From Geosiphon pyriformis (Eukaryota > Glomeromycota > Glomeromycetes > Archaeosporales > Geosiphonaceae), in assembly GCA_016748015.1 (NCBI GenBank), contig JAAOMT010000372.1, positions 613,400 through 677,399 on the forward strand: 64,000 nt of DNA. The letters are read 5' to 3'. The translations under genes and the position numbers were made by a program. The notes under the pieces are model-generated. The model did not search any database, was not told where the DNA came from, and saw only the letters and a program-made list of their open reading frames with translations. Positions 1 through 13,558 of this stretch are shown here, one piece after another; position 1 is the first letter of the stretch; each line of letters opens with the position of its first letter.

Positions 1-109
1 TAATTTTGGTTTGTATAAATCTTGTTTTTATTTAATTCTGAATAATAATATATTAGTATTGTTATTTAAATAAAAAAACTGATTAAAAATAGTTAAAAAA
101 CATAATTAT

Positions 110-985
110 TAAATAAGAACATAAAATAATATAAAATAATATAAAATAATGCAAAATAATATAAAATAATACATAATAACACAAAATAACTAATAATAAT
201 ATAAAATAATTAGTAAAAATATAAAAAAATAAAATAATAATCAATATAGTAAATAATAACTAATAATAATAAACAATTAAAAAAAATCTTATAAACTAAA
301 AAATATGTATAAAAACAAGTAATTTTAGCAAAAAAAAAAAAGAAAAAAGAATTAAATTTATATTAATTCATATTTTTAGCCTTTAGCCTAACTTTTTATT
401 TTACTATTTTTTATATATTTTTATTAAATTAAAATACTATTATCTAATTTTTAAAACATTTATAAATTTGAAATTTTTTGTAAAAATTTAATACCAGATA
501 CAATTTGTATAAATGTCTTTAAAACTTTAATAATTTGGATCAATTATTTTTAATTACAATAATTAATAAAATATTAATTTATTTTTTAAGATTTTTTTTT
601 TTTCTTAAAAAGTAACAATATTAAAAATCAACTGTTTTAGAATTTAACTTTGTAATAGTCTGATAAAAAAAAAAGCTTTTTTTAATATTGAATATTAATT
701 TTATTTTGTTAGCTTATTAGAAAGGTAAAAAAACAATATTAAACCTTAGTGATTATGATTAATTAGCTCAAAAAACACCACTATAATAACAGTTAACTTA
801 TTGTTTTTGTGCTTTATAATTAAAAAACTCAACAAATAAAGCTTTAAACAAAATAGATTTTTAAAAACTGATAGACTTATACACAAAAAAAGTCATTTAT
901 TTAAAAGACTATATGTTTCTTATAATTCAATTACAAACATCAAATGTTATGATACTGCTCTATTAAGAATATTTATAACAGTATA
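110..985 (+). mobile_element. Heavily decayed solo LTR of family A
   Basis: Reads in the same direction as the better preserved family-A LTR relic at 56340-57352, block by block: a minisatellite-like stretch (about 110-260), the segment ending in the AAATCAACTG block near 630, the AAGCTTTTTTTAATATTGAATATT block near 675, and an ACATCAAATGTTA block near 942 that corresponds to AGCACCAAATGTTA in other copies. Nearly every C and G that differs has become T or A. No internal coding sequence adjoins it. Limits are approximate. Confidence 0.6.
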
Positions 986-3810
986 TATAATTAAATAAAA
1001 TTGTTTTAATTAATTTAAATGGCTAAATATATATAAAAAGTGTATAAATTGTAAATAATTAAATCTTATTTATTAAGTATATAAAAATAATAAAAATTAT
1101 CTGTTTTTTATTTATTTTTAGTTATTTGAAAAAAATTTAAAAATTTTTAATTAATTAAATTTGTATTATTTAAATTATTTTATAAAATTATAAAATTATA
1201 TATTTAAGCAAAATTTTATATTTTGTTATTATTATTGTTGTTGTTATTATTGCTTTTATAAAAAACTAAAAAAATTATATTATTATAGATATCCTAAACA
1301 AATAACACATATTATTATTGATAAGGTATAAAAATAAAGTAAATAACATATTTTAAAGTTAATAAACGGAATTACAAAATAAAATCAATAAGAAATATAA
1401 TTTAAAACATAAAAAAAAGAGAAAATTAGTACTAGCAAATTAATTAAGCATTTAGCTAGTTATTTTTGGCGAATGTAAAATATCCAAATTATTTTTTATT
1501 TAGTTAAATATTTTTTAATCAAAGTAAATAACATTGTAAAAATACAATTATTTATTAAAAGTTAAGAAAAAAGCTTTTAAAATTAAGTTTAACTCTTAAA
1601 AAATAATATCTTACAATAAAATATAATTTTTTTAATAAATTAAATAAACAACAAGATGTTTTTGTTTTAATTATTATTTTTTTGGCCAAAATTTTTAACT
1701 TTAAAACTCTATAAAGTTAATGAATTTGAATTATTAATCTCTGTTTAAATTTGATGATGTTTTAATTATTAATTTGAAAATAGATTTTGTTTTATTTTCT
1801 AGTTTTTTTCAATTACTGTTATAATTAAATTTTAATTTAATAAAACTTATATTTCTTATTTTATTTAATGTTTTAGTATTTAAGTTATAACTTGATTATT
1901 ATTTAATTTTTGATCAAATTATTGACTGAATTATTTATTTTTTTATTAAATTTATAAAAATATCTTTCAAAACTATAAAAAACCTTAATCATAAATTTTA
2001 AATTTTTTTTCTAGTTTGTAATTTTTAAACTGGTTTTGGCAAATGTAATTAAAAAATACCAAAAAATAATAAAAAAGATAAAATTTTTATAACAATTTGA
2101 AAATGTTAATTTTTTAATACATTAATATGATAATGAAATTTAAATTAAGTTTTCAGTGAAATTATTCAAATATTATAGCTAATAAAATTTACTTAATCTA
2201 GATTCATTGATTAATTAAAAATTAATTTTAATAAATTCCAGATTATTTTCTAATTAATTATTTTAAAATAAAAATAAACCAAATTTTTTACATATTGCAA
2301 AGTCTTAAAAATTAACAAAGCTACACTTATTAAAGCAGAAAAAAATAAGCAACCCTCTACGTTATCAATTTTGAATCGAATTTGAGGCGGGTTGCTTATT
2401 TTCGGTATTTAAAAGTTTCGACTAAAAAATCAAATATAATTTTATCAAATGATAGTGTAATGCTCAAATCGTTAATTTATATTGAATTCTAGTTCTAATA
2501 TGCATTCATTGTAAGTTTGAATTTAACATATTGAAATGGTAAATTAGCCTGGTTTAAAGAGAAACCAGAACCTAGTTTTCTTATTAATTAATTCTAAAAA
2601 GTCTTACAAATTATCTTCAATTGTTCCTATTAACAGAGTATAAAATAAAGCTTTATTAGTGTTTTTAATATCTTAAATAAATTTGTTTATATTGGCTTTA
2701 GTCGCACAATTTGCATTTTTTTCAATTAGAATAGATTAATTAAATGTTAAAAAATTTGTCTAATCTTAATTATTGAACTCTATCAATGCTTTTTACTATA
2801 GTTTTACCAATTGTATTTTAATTAACTTAATAATATCAAATTTGAATAATACAGTATATATAGTCTTTATTAATATTTTTACAAAATTATTTTTAAATAT
2901 TACAGTCTAATTTGTGCAAATATTTATTGGTTTTTTAAGATTGATATTTATTACTATATTATTGTTATTAATTATATCTGCAGTTTTTATTATATTAGAT
3001 TTAGAAATAAAAATCACACAAACTATTATACCAAGTTTTAAAAAAATAAACACTCTTCCAAACCTATTTACATTTGAAACAATTTTCTAATTATTTTTAA
3101 TTTATCTTAAGATAATTTGCCATTAATTACTAAAAAATTTATATTTAAGGCAAAAAAATTTTTAATAAGAAATATTATAAAAAGCTTTAATAATAAAAAT
3201 AAAAACAAATTCAAATATTATAATAGATTTTATAAATTTAAGAAAACTTTAATACATTTAATTATAATAGTAGTATTAAAAAGAATTGAAATATAAATTT
3301 TATATAAAAAGCTGAAAATTGTTTTTAATTATTAATTTTATATTAATAAAATTATATAATAATATTAAATATTAAATAAATATTTTTTATTCAAATTTTT
3401 TTAATAATTAATAATTGTTTTTTAAATATTAATAAAATCAATAATAATAACAAATTCTTAAACAAAATAGATAATATTATTGATTAAAAAACTTTTTATT
3501 ATTAAAAAAATTAGATTTTAAAAACTTTATGTTTAACTGATTCAAAATAGTAATTAATTTTATGAGCAAAATTAACTCAATTAACATTTTTTTTGATGTA
3601 ATTTTTTATTTATTACTTATGTTTAAAACTAATAAACAATTAATAAATAAATTAACAATAAATTTTACATAATTTTTGGAATTTTTAATTTAATTAATTT
3701 AAAAAAATTAAAAACTTTAATATTAGTTTTGATTTAATTAATAACAACAGTTTTAATATAATCAAAAATTTTAAAATTAAGACTTTTTATTATATTATTA
3801 ATTTAAATAA
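986..3810. other. AT-rich spacer, no gene seen
   Basis: Extremely AT-rich sequence without a convincing reading frame on either strand. Probably old repeat remains that I cannot classify. The one exception is a small patch around 2340-2580 that keeps several CpG dinucleotides and contains an inverted repeat, listed [10 protein letters not shown]. Confidence 0.6.
2342..2402. repeat. 14-bp perfect inverted repeat in a CpG-retaining patch
   Basis: AAAATAAGCAACCC at 2342-2355 is the exact reverse complement of 2389-2402, with a 33-base loop. The loop and the following 80 bases contain CpG (positions near 2360, 2377, 2388, 2403, 2419), which are nearly absent for kilobases on both sides. It could be a short inverted-repeat element, a hairpin RNA or a young insertion; nothing decides between these. 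Confidence 0.55.
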
Positions 3811-4971
3811 CAAATTATTATTATTATTATTATTTTTACAAGTGCAACCCAATTGTTATTTAGTATATAAAACCAGATTAAATAACTTAAATTAAATGCA
3901 ATTCACACTTTTATTACATATAACCAGTTACTTAGACCAAATAAAACAATATTACATATTTATATAAACACATATATTATTATTTAAACTAAAAAAAATA
4001 TATAGTCTGTATTTACCAAAATCTACTATAAAAAATTCAATAATACTAAACAACCAAACTATTTTATTTAATAATACAGCCATTATATTACAAGACAAGC
4101 TTAATATTAAAACATTATTTTTAACCAACTCAGTTTTTTTTATATCTATCTTATATCTAAATTTTATGAGCTATAACTTTAAATAATGTAATTTTACTAA
4201 TTGTTTAACATACTTAACAGCAATAAAAACAGTCTTTCTTCTTTTATTAAAAATTACAACAGTCTCTATATATCAATTTTTTAGCACAAATTTCTTATAA
4301 ACCATTATATACAAGTCTATATCTAATAAATACATAGAAAGAGTTTTTAAAACAGCAAAAATAGAAAAAATACAAACACTTATCAACAAAACCTATTGTT
4401 TAAAAACTTTGGCCAAAATTTTTTTGTGAATACTATTATTCTTAATATAAATAAAAACATAGTCCAGCAGTTCTATTTTACTACACAGTAAATACAATAT
4501 ATTCAAATATATTTTGTCATATAATTTTTTTTTAATTATTATTGGTAGCTATTTATATATAACTTTTATTAAATATGTGTATAATTGACAAATTTTTTTC
4601 TGAAAAACTTAAAAAGCATATGTAAATTAAAGTGTTATATTTTACAATAGTTAACCAATTCACTTTTTTAATTAACACACTTGAAATTATATTATAATTA
4701 GAACTAGTTTTCTAATAAATACAATAAATAGATCTATACAAATTACAAATAAAATAACAAGTATTGTTAAATACAACTGTGTTTTCAGTCATCAAAAAAT
4801 GTTTATACATTCCAATTAACAAAGATAAAAAAGAATAAATAGTTTTATCTGTTATTATATTAGTTTTTAATATTGTTTAGAATTCTTAAACAATTTTTAA
4901 TCTTTATTTATTTAACCAAAAAAATTTTATTTCTAATTAAATTAGCAATATGCTTTTTTTTTTACTTAACA

Positions 4972-5154
4972 TTAATTATAAAAGTTCAATATAGTAAACA
5001 AAACTTTAGATATATATATATTAATAGCAATCTGGTTATCTAGATGCAAAATTATTATACAAAAAAATAAAACATATTTTAAGAATAAAACAACAATCTG
5101 TAATTTAACAATTGTAAAAAACAAAAATCTATATATCTTAACACCAATATTCAT
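4972..5154 (-). pseudogene. LINE RNase H fragment
   Basis: Sixty codons whose middle (about KLQIVVLFLKYVLFFCIIIL) lines up with the plus-strand LINE segment at 36061-36246 (KLQTIALALECVPFFCTVVV). The shared pattern is the RNase H helix-strand region that ends in a 'LDS/LDN' motif. The Asp-Ser of the motif is Asp-Asn here. It cannot be functional: the flanking frame is closed by stops. Confidence 0.55.
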
Positions 5155-8120
5155 ATTTACAGCTAAAAAATAAGTTATTGCTCTATTAGTGACTTTAACA
5201 GAACCAGTATTTTTTAAAAATCTATCTGTATATATTTTAATAGTACTTAATTAAATTTTATGCAGACATTTTTACATGTCAAAAAACTTTTTAGAATTTA
5301 AAATATTTAAGTTATGTAATCTGTCAATACTAATAAAATTAATTATTAAGAAGTTTTATCACACAAAAACTTTAATATCTTAAACTAATAAGACATAAAA
5401 CATTTAAAATTCAATTTTTTTTATTAACAAAACATTTTTTAGTTTATTATATTATTTTTTCTGTTTAAAAATTTGTTATTAAATACAATCTCAAATTTTT
5501 CCAAAAAACAAGCTGAACTATGATACAAAAACTTTTTCAAAATATTTAATATTAGAAACTTATTAAGATTATAAATCATATTGGACAAATTGTTTATTAA
5601 AAATAAATTATTGCTCAAAAAATTCTTACCACTTTAGCCAAAAAATTGTTTATTAAACTAACATATAACTTGACAAAAAATTGCAAAGAATTCAAAAAAT
5701 TCCATCTTAAAATCTGCAAATTCAAGAATCTGTAATCAAATAAATACTCAAAAATGCCTAAAATATTAGAAAAAATAATTATTAAAGCCAATTTTTTTTA
5801 GACTGCATTTGCTTAAAAGACTTTAAACTATACAAAAAAGAATAATACAAAGTTTTATTAAAAAAATTATGTAACAAATTGGTCTTAGTCTTAAAATTTC
5901 TTTTGATTATTATGTTTTATTTATAATATATACTTAATAAAATAAAATTAAACTATAATTTATAGTTAACTATAAATTACAAAACAACTAATATTAAATA
6001 AAAAAATTGTTTATCTGTAATTGTCTTTTTTAATATCACATTGGCAAAAAACCTGATATTAAAATAAGCTTAAGCTATATTAAGCTTAAAAAAATTCTTA
6101 ATTAATAAAAAAATCCTTAAATATCTATGTAATTCATTTTTTTTAACAATCAAAATCAATAAGTTACTAATTATTAGTAAGACAATTTTGATATTTTAAT
6201 TAATAAAAATGACCATAGTTTTCTTATTATTAATTGAAATATCATTAATATTAAAAAACTTATTAGCAATGTTCAAAATATATTGTGTAAAAGTTTGGCT
6301 ACTTTTGATCTAATTATGTTATTAATAAAGATATTTATAGTAAAAAATAATGTTCTCTTTCTACTACTCTCTATTTTGCTAGTTTTAATTATAAACTTAA
6401 TATCAATTTGGTATTTATACAAGTGTTTATGTTTTTTAATCTTATACAAAAAAGAATCATAAAAAATTCTTCAAAGAAAAAAAAATCTTATTCTAATTTA
6501 ATTTATCATATACTCTGTAACTATTTGAAAGCCCAAAATTTGTTATTACTTTATTAATTCTGTTCCTATATATATTACCAAAGAATTCAACAAATTGATT
6601 ACATATTTTGATATATTATAAACTAACTTTTAGATAATATTACTTTATCAAGTTATAAGCTTTGTGCATATTCTATAAAATCAACTAAAGCTCTTTATTT
6701 TTTTCCAGAATATTTTTAATTATTAATTCAATAGTAAAAATAAAAAACTGAGTTGAAATATTTTTTAACACCAAAAAATTATTATTATAAAGAATACCAA
6801 ATCTGTTACATGCCAAAAAAATTTGATCAAAAAGAATTTTAGACAAAATTTTTTTAGCTGTTTTAATTAATATAATAGATTAAATGTTTATTAAAATACC
6901 ATTTTATTTATAAAACTTGAGAATCATCGAAACTTACATCTTTTAAAAAACCAGAACATTGTTTAAAAACAAACAAGAATTTAACAAAACCAAAAAGCAC
7001 TTTATAATAACTTTATTATAATGTTTTTAAAACTTATTTAATATTCTAAACAGTCTAATAGTTTTGTTATCAAGCAAATTATCAACTACCAAAACCAATT
7101 CTTCTATGTTAATTTTTTTTATTATATTAAAAAAAATATTATTATTTATATAGTCTAAGAATATATATTGACAAGACCAAAGATCAAACATTTTTAAAAA
7201 CACAAATTGCTTCTTTGTTTATTTTTTCATAATTTTATTAACTTTAAGCTTTATTTTATTTGGTTTTACAATTAATTTTCTTCAATCACTAAATGATTCA
7301 AAAAAATCTTATAAAAAAGCTGTTCCAAAATATTTTTAATCATATATTTCTTGTTAGAACAAAAATTTTTCATATGTTGTTTAATTATCTTTTTGATAGA
7401 TTTATTTTTAAACATTTTTAATTTATAATACTTAGATTTTTTGTATTTTTTTCTAATTACTAATAAATGTTTAATAATATTTATTATTTTTATACTATCT
7501 TTAATTATGTTGTTAATTTTAAAAATTTTAATATTATTAACAATTAACCAAGTTTTAACAAAATACTTAAATTTTAAAAAATTTCCTAAGTTTAACTTCT
7601 TAACAATCTTAGCAATAAGCAGTTTTAATTTGAAAAATTTTGATAATTGCTTGTTTTTTAAGCAATAATACTTATTATATCAATGTCTAAAAAATATTGT
7701 ATTAGCAAAATATACTAAAATTTGTCTTAATACCTTCTATATTGTATCTAAGTTATTAAAATTTTTTGTTTCTTCAAACATATTTGATACTATTAACAGT
7801 TTAATAAAAAAACATTTCTTAAAATATGTTTATTTGATTTTATTTGCATCTTTAATCTTAAATTTTTATTGATTTTTATTGGCTTATTTATAAATACTAT
7901 TAAAACAAACATTTAAAAAACCATCCAAATTAATTACAACTAAATCTGTTTTGTAATTTGTATTAAAAAACTCAAATATAATATTAACTCTATAATTTGC
8001 AATTGCAGATACAAGATTTTTGTTCATAAAAATATAATTTATGATTTTTTTAATGTCTCTAAAATTGCTTTAAATAAAAATCTTAATTATTAGATGCCTA
8101 TTAAATAAATTAATCAAACT

Positions 8121-8345
8121 CTAATCTAAACAAAACTTGAAACTTACACTCTTTTTGAATTTATTTTTATTAAAATCTGTATTTAAGATTATAAAAGTAT
8201 TATAATTAACAGATTTAGCAATAAAAAAATTAATTTTTAATGTTTGCTTAAATCTGGTCTTAATAAAAACACCAATATACAAACTTAAAACAATAACTAA
8301 GAGCCTATTCTTAAACAAAAAACAGATTAAAATAACTTTACCCAA
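8121..8345 (-). pseudogene. LINE endonuclease (exonuclease-endonuclease-phosphatase) fragment
   Basis: Contains LLVIVLSLYIGVFIKTRFKQ followed by a NTDFN motif where active members of the EEP endonuclease family have GDFN. The same segment occurs in the plus-strand copy at 32270-32440 (LSVLILGLYISA..., then GGDFNENN). The catalytic neighbourhood is therefore recognisable but altered. It lies about 3 kb upstream of the RNase H piece, matching the spacing in the other copy. Confidence 0.55.
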
Positions 8346-9300
8346 AATTTTGTTAACTTTTAAAACCTAATAAGCCAAAAAACTATTCATAATAACTACT
8401 ACATTAGTATCAAAAAAACTTATATTCAAACTAAACATAAAAATTCAAATTTTATCAAACTTATTTATAATTTATAACTTGATATTAAAATTCAATTTAG
8501 TTTTTATGATAATAGAAATCATATTATCTAAACTTTTATGTCAATAAATAACATTTTTTTGTTTTATAAAAACATTAATATTTCTAATATTATATGTAGC
8601 AATCTTTCAAACAAAATCAGTTATTAAGATAAAAGTTGAGTCAAAACACTTAAATTATTATACATTGATTTAATCTTATTAAAACTAAATCAATAAAAAC
8701 TTTAAAAGCAAACAACTTTATTTCTAAACTGTTTACTTTAGTAATCAGAATTTTTGAGTTACTTAAACTCAAATCTAAAATCTTAGACACAACCAATAAA
8801 GATAAAAAATAACATTTATAAATTATTTACTACCATATTTAAATTTAAACTTAACTCTAAAGACACTAAAACAGATAATAAAAAAAATTAAACTACTAAA
8901 ACCAAAAGCCCTAAATCTATATTACTTAGTTTTTAAATAAAATTAAATATTTGATTAGTTAAGAGTTTCAAAAAATATTTTAAATAGGCCAAGCAATTAT
9001 TAATAAAAAAATTATTTTGCACAACTAAATCAATCTTGTCAAAGTCCAAAACTTAAGCCAAAGTGAATATTATCAGAACTAGAAGCAAACAAAACAACTT
9101 AAAGTTATAATTTGCTACCAAAAACAGCAGAATACAAAATAAAAATGCTTTTTTTAGCATACAATTTGGTTAACTAAAAGTAATTTTCATTTAATACACG
9201 CTTTTTATATATCTTTAAAAAAAATTAACACATCTGAGACATTACACTTCAAAAAAAATGTCCAAAATATTCACACTTTTTATATTAAACCAGACCAATC

Positions 9301-11220
9301 TAGTTCAAAAAAGCTTAATATTATTCAAAATTAGTTTTATACAAAAGACTAATTTTAAATTTTTTTTTAATTTAAAACTAATTACAATACAGCAAATTCT
9401 ATTATCTGTTTTAAATAATTAATTAATAATGTAAGTTTTTTTACCAGTTTTTTCTAATAAATTACTAAGATTATAAGCAGTTGTTTTTACAAAAAATGTA
9501 AACAAAAATGTCTTAAAACAATTTCTTAATATTTATATATCATGATTTTCTATAATTTTGATTATATATATTGAGTTTTTTTTAATTAAAAATAATTACT
9601 TAGATACTAAGTAATTAGTTTAACTCAATATAATAAATTTTATTACAGTCTTCTATTATAATTTAATAAGTTGTAATTAGATTGATATTATTTAACTAAA
9701 TTTAAAAAAAGCCATAATAATTATTTTTTTGGTGTATTTATAAGAATTTTTTTTATAACTATAGTCTAATCTAAATAAAATTTTTGTTTCTTAAGATTAT
9801 TTTTTATTTTAATTCTATTCTTTTTAACTAATAATATAGTTTTATTCAAGCTTTTTTTAAATATAAATATTAATCTGATAATTTTTTCAAATTTTAAAAG
9901 AATAGTAGTTTTTTCAAAATTATTAACTGTTGAAAATTTTTTTTTAATAATCTAAATTTTTGTTATTATTAATTTACTATCTATTATTAAAAAATTAATA
10001 TTCAAAACAAAAGATTTTTTAATAGATATCACTATTTAAGTTTTAGTAATTTTTGAGTTAATCCATTTTTTGTTTAGAAAAATAAAAAAACAAAAAGTAA
10101 AAAACACTTTATTATTATCTATATTATAGTTAAAAAAACCAAAAACAGCATATATATTAACTTATTTAGCCTTAAAAGTATTTATTTTAGAATCAGACTG
10201 TTTTTTATTTTTACTGTTTGCCTTATAATCAGTATTATTATTTAAAAAAACCATTTTAAGAGTATTTTTATTCATATTTATCTTAAAAAATTAACCAATA
10301 ATACATTTTAACTTATTAAAACTCAAATTTGCTTTATTATCTAAATATTTTATTTTGCCAAAAGAAGCTTTTTGCTTCTAAGTCAATCTTTTACTAACTA
10401 AATCTAAAGTCAAAACTTTGACTAGTTTTTTTTAGCCATAATATTACTTATAATAACAGTCAATTCAACAGCAAAAAAATTAATTTCTTGAAAAATTATA
10501 AAGTATAAAACAAAAAACTTTTTTTTTAAAATATGCTCTTTGAGGAATTTTAGATATAGAAAAAAAAAGTTTTGTATTTTTTTAATAATTATTTATATAC
10601 AAATTATATATTATAAAATTACAATAATTGTTAATATTTTTTAAATTTAAGAAATAATAATTATGTTTTTAATATAAAATACAAAAAAATTTTATAGTTA
10701 AAATGATTAAATATTAATTTTTAAACTAATAAATGTATTTTTAACAATAAAAATACATTTAAAAAATATTTTTATTTAATTTTAATTTAACCAAAAATAT
10801 TATTTAAATAAAATTTGTTATTATAAAATAAACAGAAAAAAAAGTCCAAACTAACAAAAAACTAATCTAATCTTATCAAAACCAAATTAATTAATATTTT
10901 CAGAACAATTAATTTTAATTTTAAACTGCCAATTTTAGCAATAAAAACTTTAAAATTGTTAAAATTTATAAACAAAAAACTATAAAAATTATTAATATAA
11001 AGTAAAAATAAAATTTTTACATTATTTATTATTATGTTTAAATTTATATTAAAATTTGAAATAATTAAAACAATTAAAAGCACAGAAAAAATTAAAACAT
11101 TGAAAAAAAAATTCATTTAATAAAAAATATTTAATATTTAATTAAAAAAAATAACAAAAACTTTTTTTTTCTCTTTCATTCTAAATTTCCAAAAAAAAAT
11201 CATATAGTTTTTTAAAAAAA
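9301..11220. other. AT-rich repeat-derived DNA, no intact gene
   Basis: No convincing reading frame. Includes a dispersed repeat (9630-9990, listed [10 protein letters not shown]) and probably the 5' part of the minus-strand LINE. A possible 84-codon frame at 11116-10862 on the minus strand is made almost wholly of Ile, Leu, Asn, Phe and Lys and is what AT-rich DNA gives by chance. Confidence 0.5.
9630..9990. repeat. Dispersed repeat, copy also at 37660-37920
   Basis: Same-orientation similarity to 37660-37920. Matching blocks include TTTAATAAGTTGTAATTA, TTTTTAAGATTAT, ACTATAGTCTAAT and AATAATCTATATTTTTATTATTATTAATTTGCT-like sequence. The two copies differ by several indels. No terminal structure or coding content was recognised, so the class is unknown; it may be the 5' part of the LINE family in antisense. 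Confidence 0.45.
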
Positions 11221-11391
11221 AGTTTTTAATCATTTAGTATGATAAATTTAAACTGTTTTTGCTTAAATATGAGATCACTATTGGCCTTAGTATTGCTATT
11301 TTAAAAAAGTCTGTTAAAAATTCTGGCCCAAATATGATTACCAAATCTGTGTTATTAAGAAAAAAAGAAGAGATAATGTTTTGGAGAATAT
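11221..11391 (+). mobile_element. 5' fragment of the plus-strand LINE, cut by element B
   Basis: Plus-strand sequence that ends exactly at element B's left LTR and is followed, after that element, by plus-strand LINE sequence from 30273. The four bases ATAT at 11388-11391 repeat at 30273-30276, as expected of a target duplication. The codons here read as a weak Lys/Ser-rich frame consistent with a LINE first ORF, which I cannot confirm by itself. Confidence 0.45.
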
Positions 11392-12221
11392 TATTACAAG
11401 TGATTATTTGAAGTGTTAAAACAGATAATAAACTTATAACTTGGTGTTCAATAGCTTTTATGATTGGTATTTTTTGAAGGTTTTGGTAATTTAAAGATTT
11501 TGGATTAAGTTCTTTGCATAATAAACAGAAATTTAATTAATGATTTCTTCCATGAATTTTTTTCTTCAGTATGATGACCAGTTTATTCTGACAGTTGTGC
11601 CTTTTTGATAAGCTATTCTTAAATTTCTACCTTTATTTTTAAGTCTTTTATTAGACTATTCTTAACATTAAAATACTCAATACTTAATTCCTTTAATTAG
11701 TTAGTAAAACAACAAAATAAAATAAAAAAAAATAAAAAAAAAATAAAAAATTAATATCTTATTAATAGCCATAATTAAGAGTTATTAGTTCAATGTAGTT
11801 AAATGTTAAGTTCTATTAACATTAAATATTAATAGAATAAAAGTGATTAATATTTCTTAATTAAACAATAATCACATAAATTTAAGTAATAATTAATATT
11901 TTATTAATATATAATTTGATTCTATTTCAAGTTGTAAAAAACTACTTTTTGAAAGGAAGAATATTGAATAATTAATGAGTTATTGGTATTGATTCTAAAC
12001 TGAATTCTGTTTTTTTTGTTTCTAATATTCTTATTATATATATATAATTAATATTATATGAGATTTCTTGGATTTCTTTAATTTCTCTAACCAAAAATTC
12101 TGAAATTCCTAGAATCTTGTAATTTCTCAAGATAAATCCTGAAATTTTTTTTTTACTACATTTGTTTCTAATTGGCTATTTTCTATTCTTATTAAGAATT
12201 CCTAAATTTTTATAAATAATA
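11392..12221 (-). repeat. 3' LTR of element B
   Basis: Aligns along its whole length with 29366-30272. Shared landmarks are AACTTGGTGTTCAATAGCTT against AACTTAGTGCTTAATAGCTT, the A-rich AAAATAAAAAAAATAAAA block, the TTTTTGAAAGGAA segment, and the run of degenerate AATTTCT/GAATTTC units. The end TAAATAATA corresponds to TAAATAACA in the other LTR; the start TATTACAAG corresponds to TGTTATAGG. The canonical TG...CA ends have been lost here. Confidence 0.75.
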
Positions 12222-13258
12222 TTATTCTCTTCTTTTAATATTGAACTTTGTCAAAATTTCCTAAATTTTCTAATCTCTTTTCTTAAATTAACTCTTTAAC
12301 TTTTTTTGAGAATTATTTAGGAAATTTTGATCTGTAATTCTTTGAATTGGGGATTGATAATTTTTCTTAATTGATTAATAATTACTGTATTTATTGTTAA
12401 ATAAAATAGTATTTCTAATTAGTCTTGAAATTTTACTTGTAATTAGTATATAGCTCATATCTATGTAAATAGGTTGTTTTTTTCTACAAATTATTCAAGT
12501 TGATACAATATTGTTGTATTAAACAATTGTTTTGTATTGTCAATATACAAGTTCTAAATATTGAAATTTTGTTTCAAGTAGTAATAGTAAAAGTTTCTTG
12601 GAAATTGTTGTGTTCATTATTTCTAGTTTTTTTCTGTTAATTTTTTATATAGTATTATTGTTTTTAGTGTTTTTACTAATAATTTTACTTTTACTAATAT
12701 ATTATCTACTATGTTTTTTGATTTTTTGTGTACTTTATATTGGTGTTTTGGCTTTTTTTTTCTATTTTTGTACTGAATAGTTTGTTAATTAATTGTAATT
12801 TTTATGTTTAGTTGTTAATATTAGATTAGTTGGAACAATTGTTGTGCAATGAGTAAATGTTATTAGTAATTTCCATTTTTTTGTTTGTTTTTGTTATATG
12901 TGTTGGTTTTTTATATATTTTTCTGCTATATTAATTTGACATATTTGTGTTGATAATTATAATTGATTTTAGATCTCATAGAATTTTATTTGGTTAAACT
13001 ACTATTTGTTGTATTCTTAGTTGTGAAATATTACTAGTAAATAATAATACTATATTGTAATATGGTTTCAATCAATCTTTATGTGCTGTTTTAGTTAAAA
13101 TTTTGTTGTTTTATCTTAATTTTAAGCTCTATTTCTTAGAATTTTTTTAATGTAAAATGGTCTATCTTATTTGAAGTCAAATTTTTTACTTTATTGTTTT
13201 TTTGCTTTGATATAATGCAAAAATACTTTGTTTCCAATTCCAAATTCAACTGGTTTAT

Positions 13259-13558
13259 CTAATAATTGGTTATTATGTTGTTTTTTTTGTAATTTTTAGA
13301 TATTATTAGCTGCTTTTTGTTTTTTGTTTTTATTAAGTCATATGTTCTTTGGAAATTGGCTTCTGTTATTGGTTCTATTAAATATGTGTTAATATTTATT
13401 TCAACTGGTAATGTTGCTGTTCTACTATAAACAAGTTCAAATAAAATTACTTGTATGATATCTTGCTTCATTGTCCAATAAGTAAATAATACTAATGATA
13501 TAAATAAATTCCATTTATCTTGGTTTTTTTGGCTAATCTTGGTTATCACTTTACCCAA
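13259..13558 (-). pseudogene. Element B integrase C-terminal fragment
   Basis: One hundred codons with the motif FELVYSRTATLPVEI, the conserved 'LVYGR...LP' signature found near the C-terminus of Ty3/gypsy integrases. It is homologous to element A's fragment at 20513-20310 (FKLVYKRKATLPIEQ). Preceding integrase sequence extends up to about 14.1 kb but is broken by stops. Not functional. Confidence 0.65.

Larger units (their letters stand above)
3811..9300 (-). mobile_element. Degenerate LINE (non-LTR retrotransposon), minus strand
   Basis: A second copy of the LINE seen on the plus strand at 30.3-37.5 kb. On the minus strand it reads endonuclease (8345-8121), reverse-transcriptase and post-RT region (a block at 5641-5760 mirrors 35520-35680), RNase H (5154-4972) and a 3' end. 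The last 70 bases (3838-3910 reversed) match the plus copy's end near 37370-37445, and both finish in an (AAT)n tail, here at about 3812-3836. Many stops and shifts; no intact frame. The 5' limit is uncertain and could lie up to about 10.5 kb. Confidence 0.65.

Noticed and set aside
7441-7668. Open frame of 75 codons, plus strand
   Set aside because: Ile/Leu/Phe/Asn-rich translation typical of AT-rich DNA, and it lies inside the minus-strand LINE.
12598-12780. Hydrophobic 60-codon frame resembling a membrane protein
   Set aside because: Antisense to decayed element B; poly-T codons give false membrane helices. No start context or homologue recognised.
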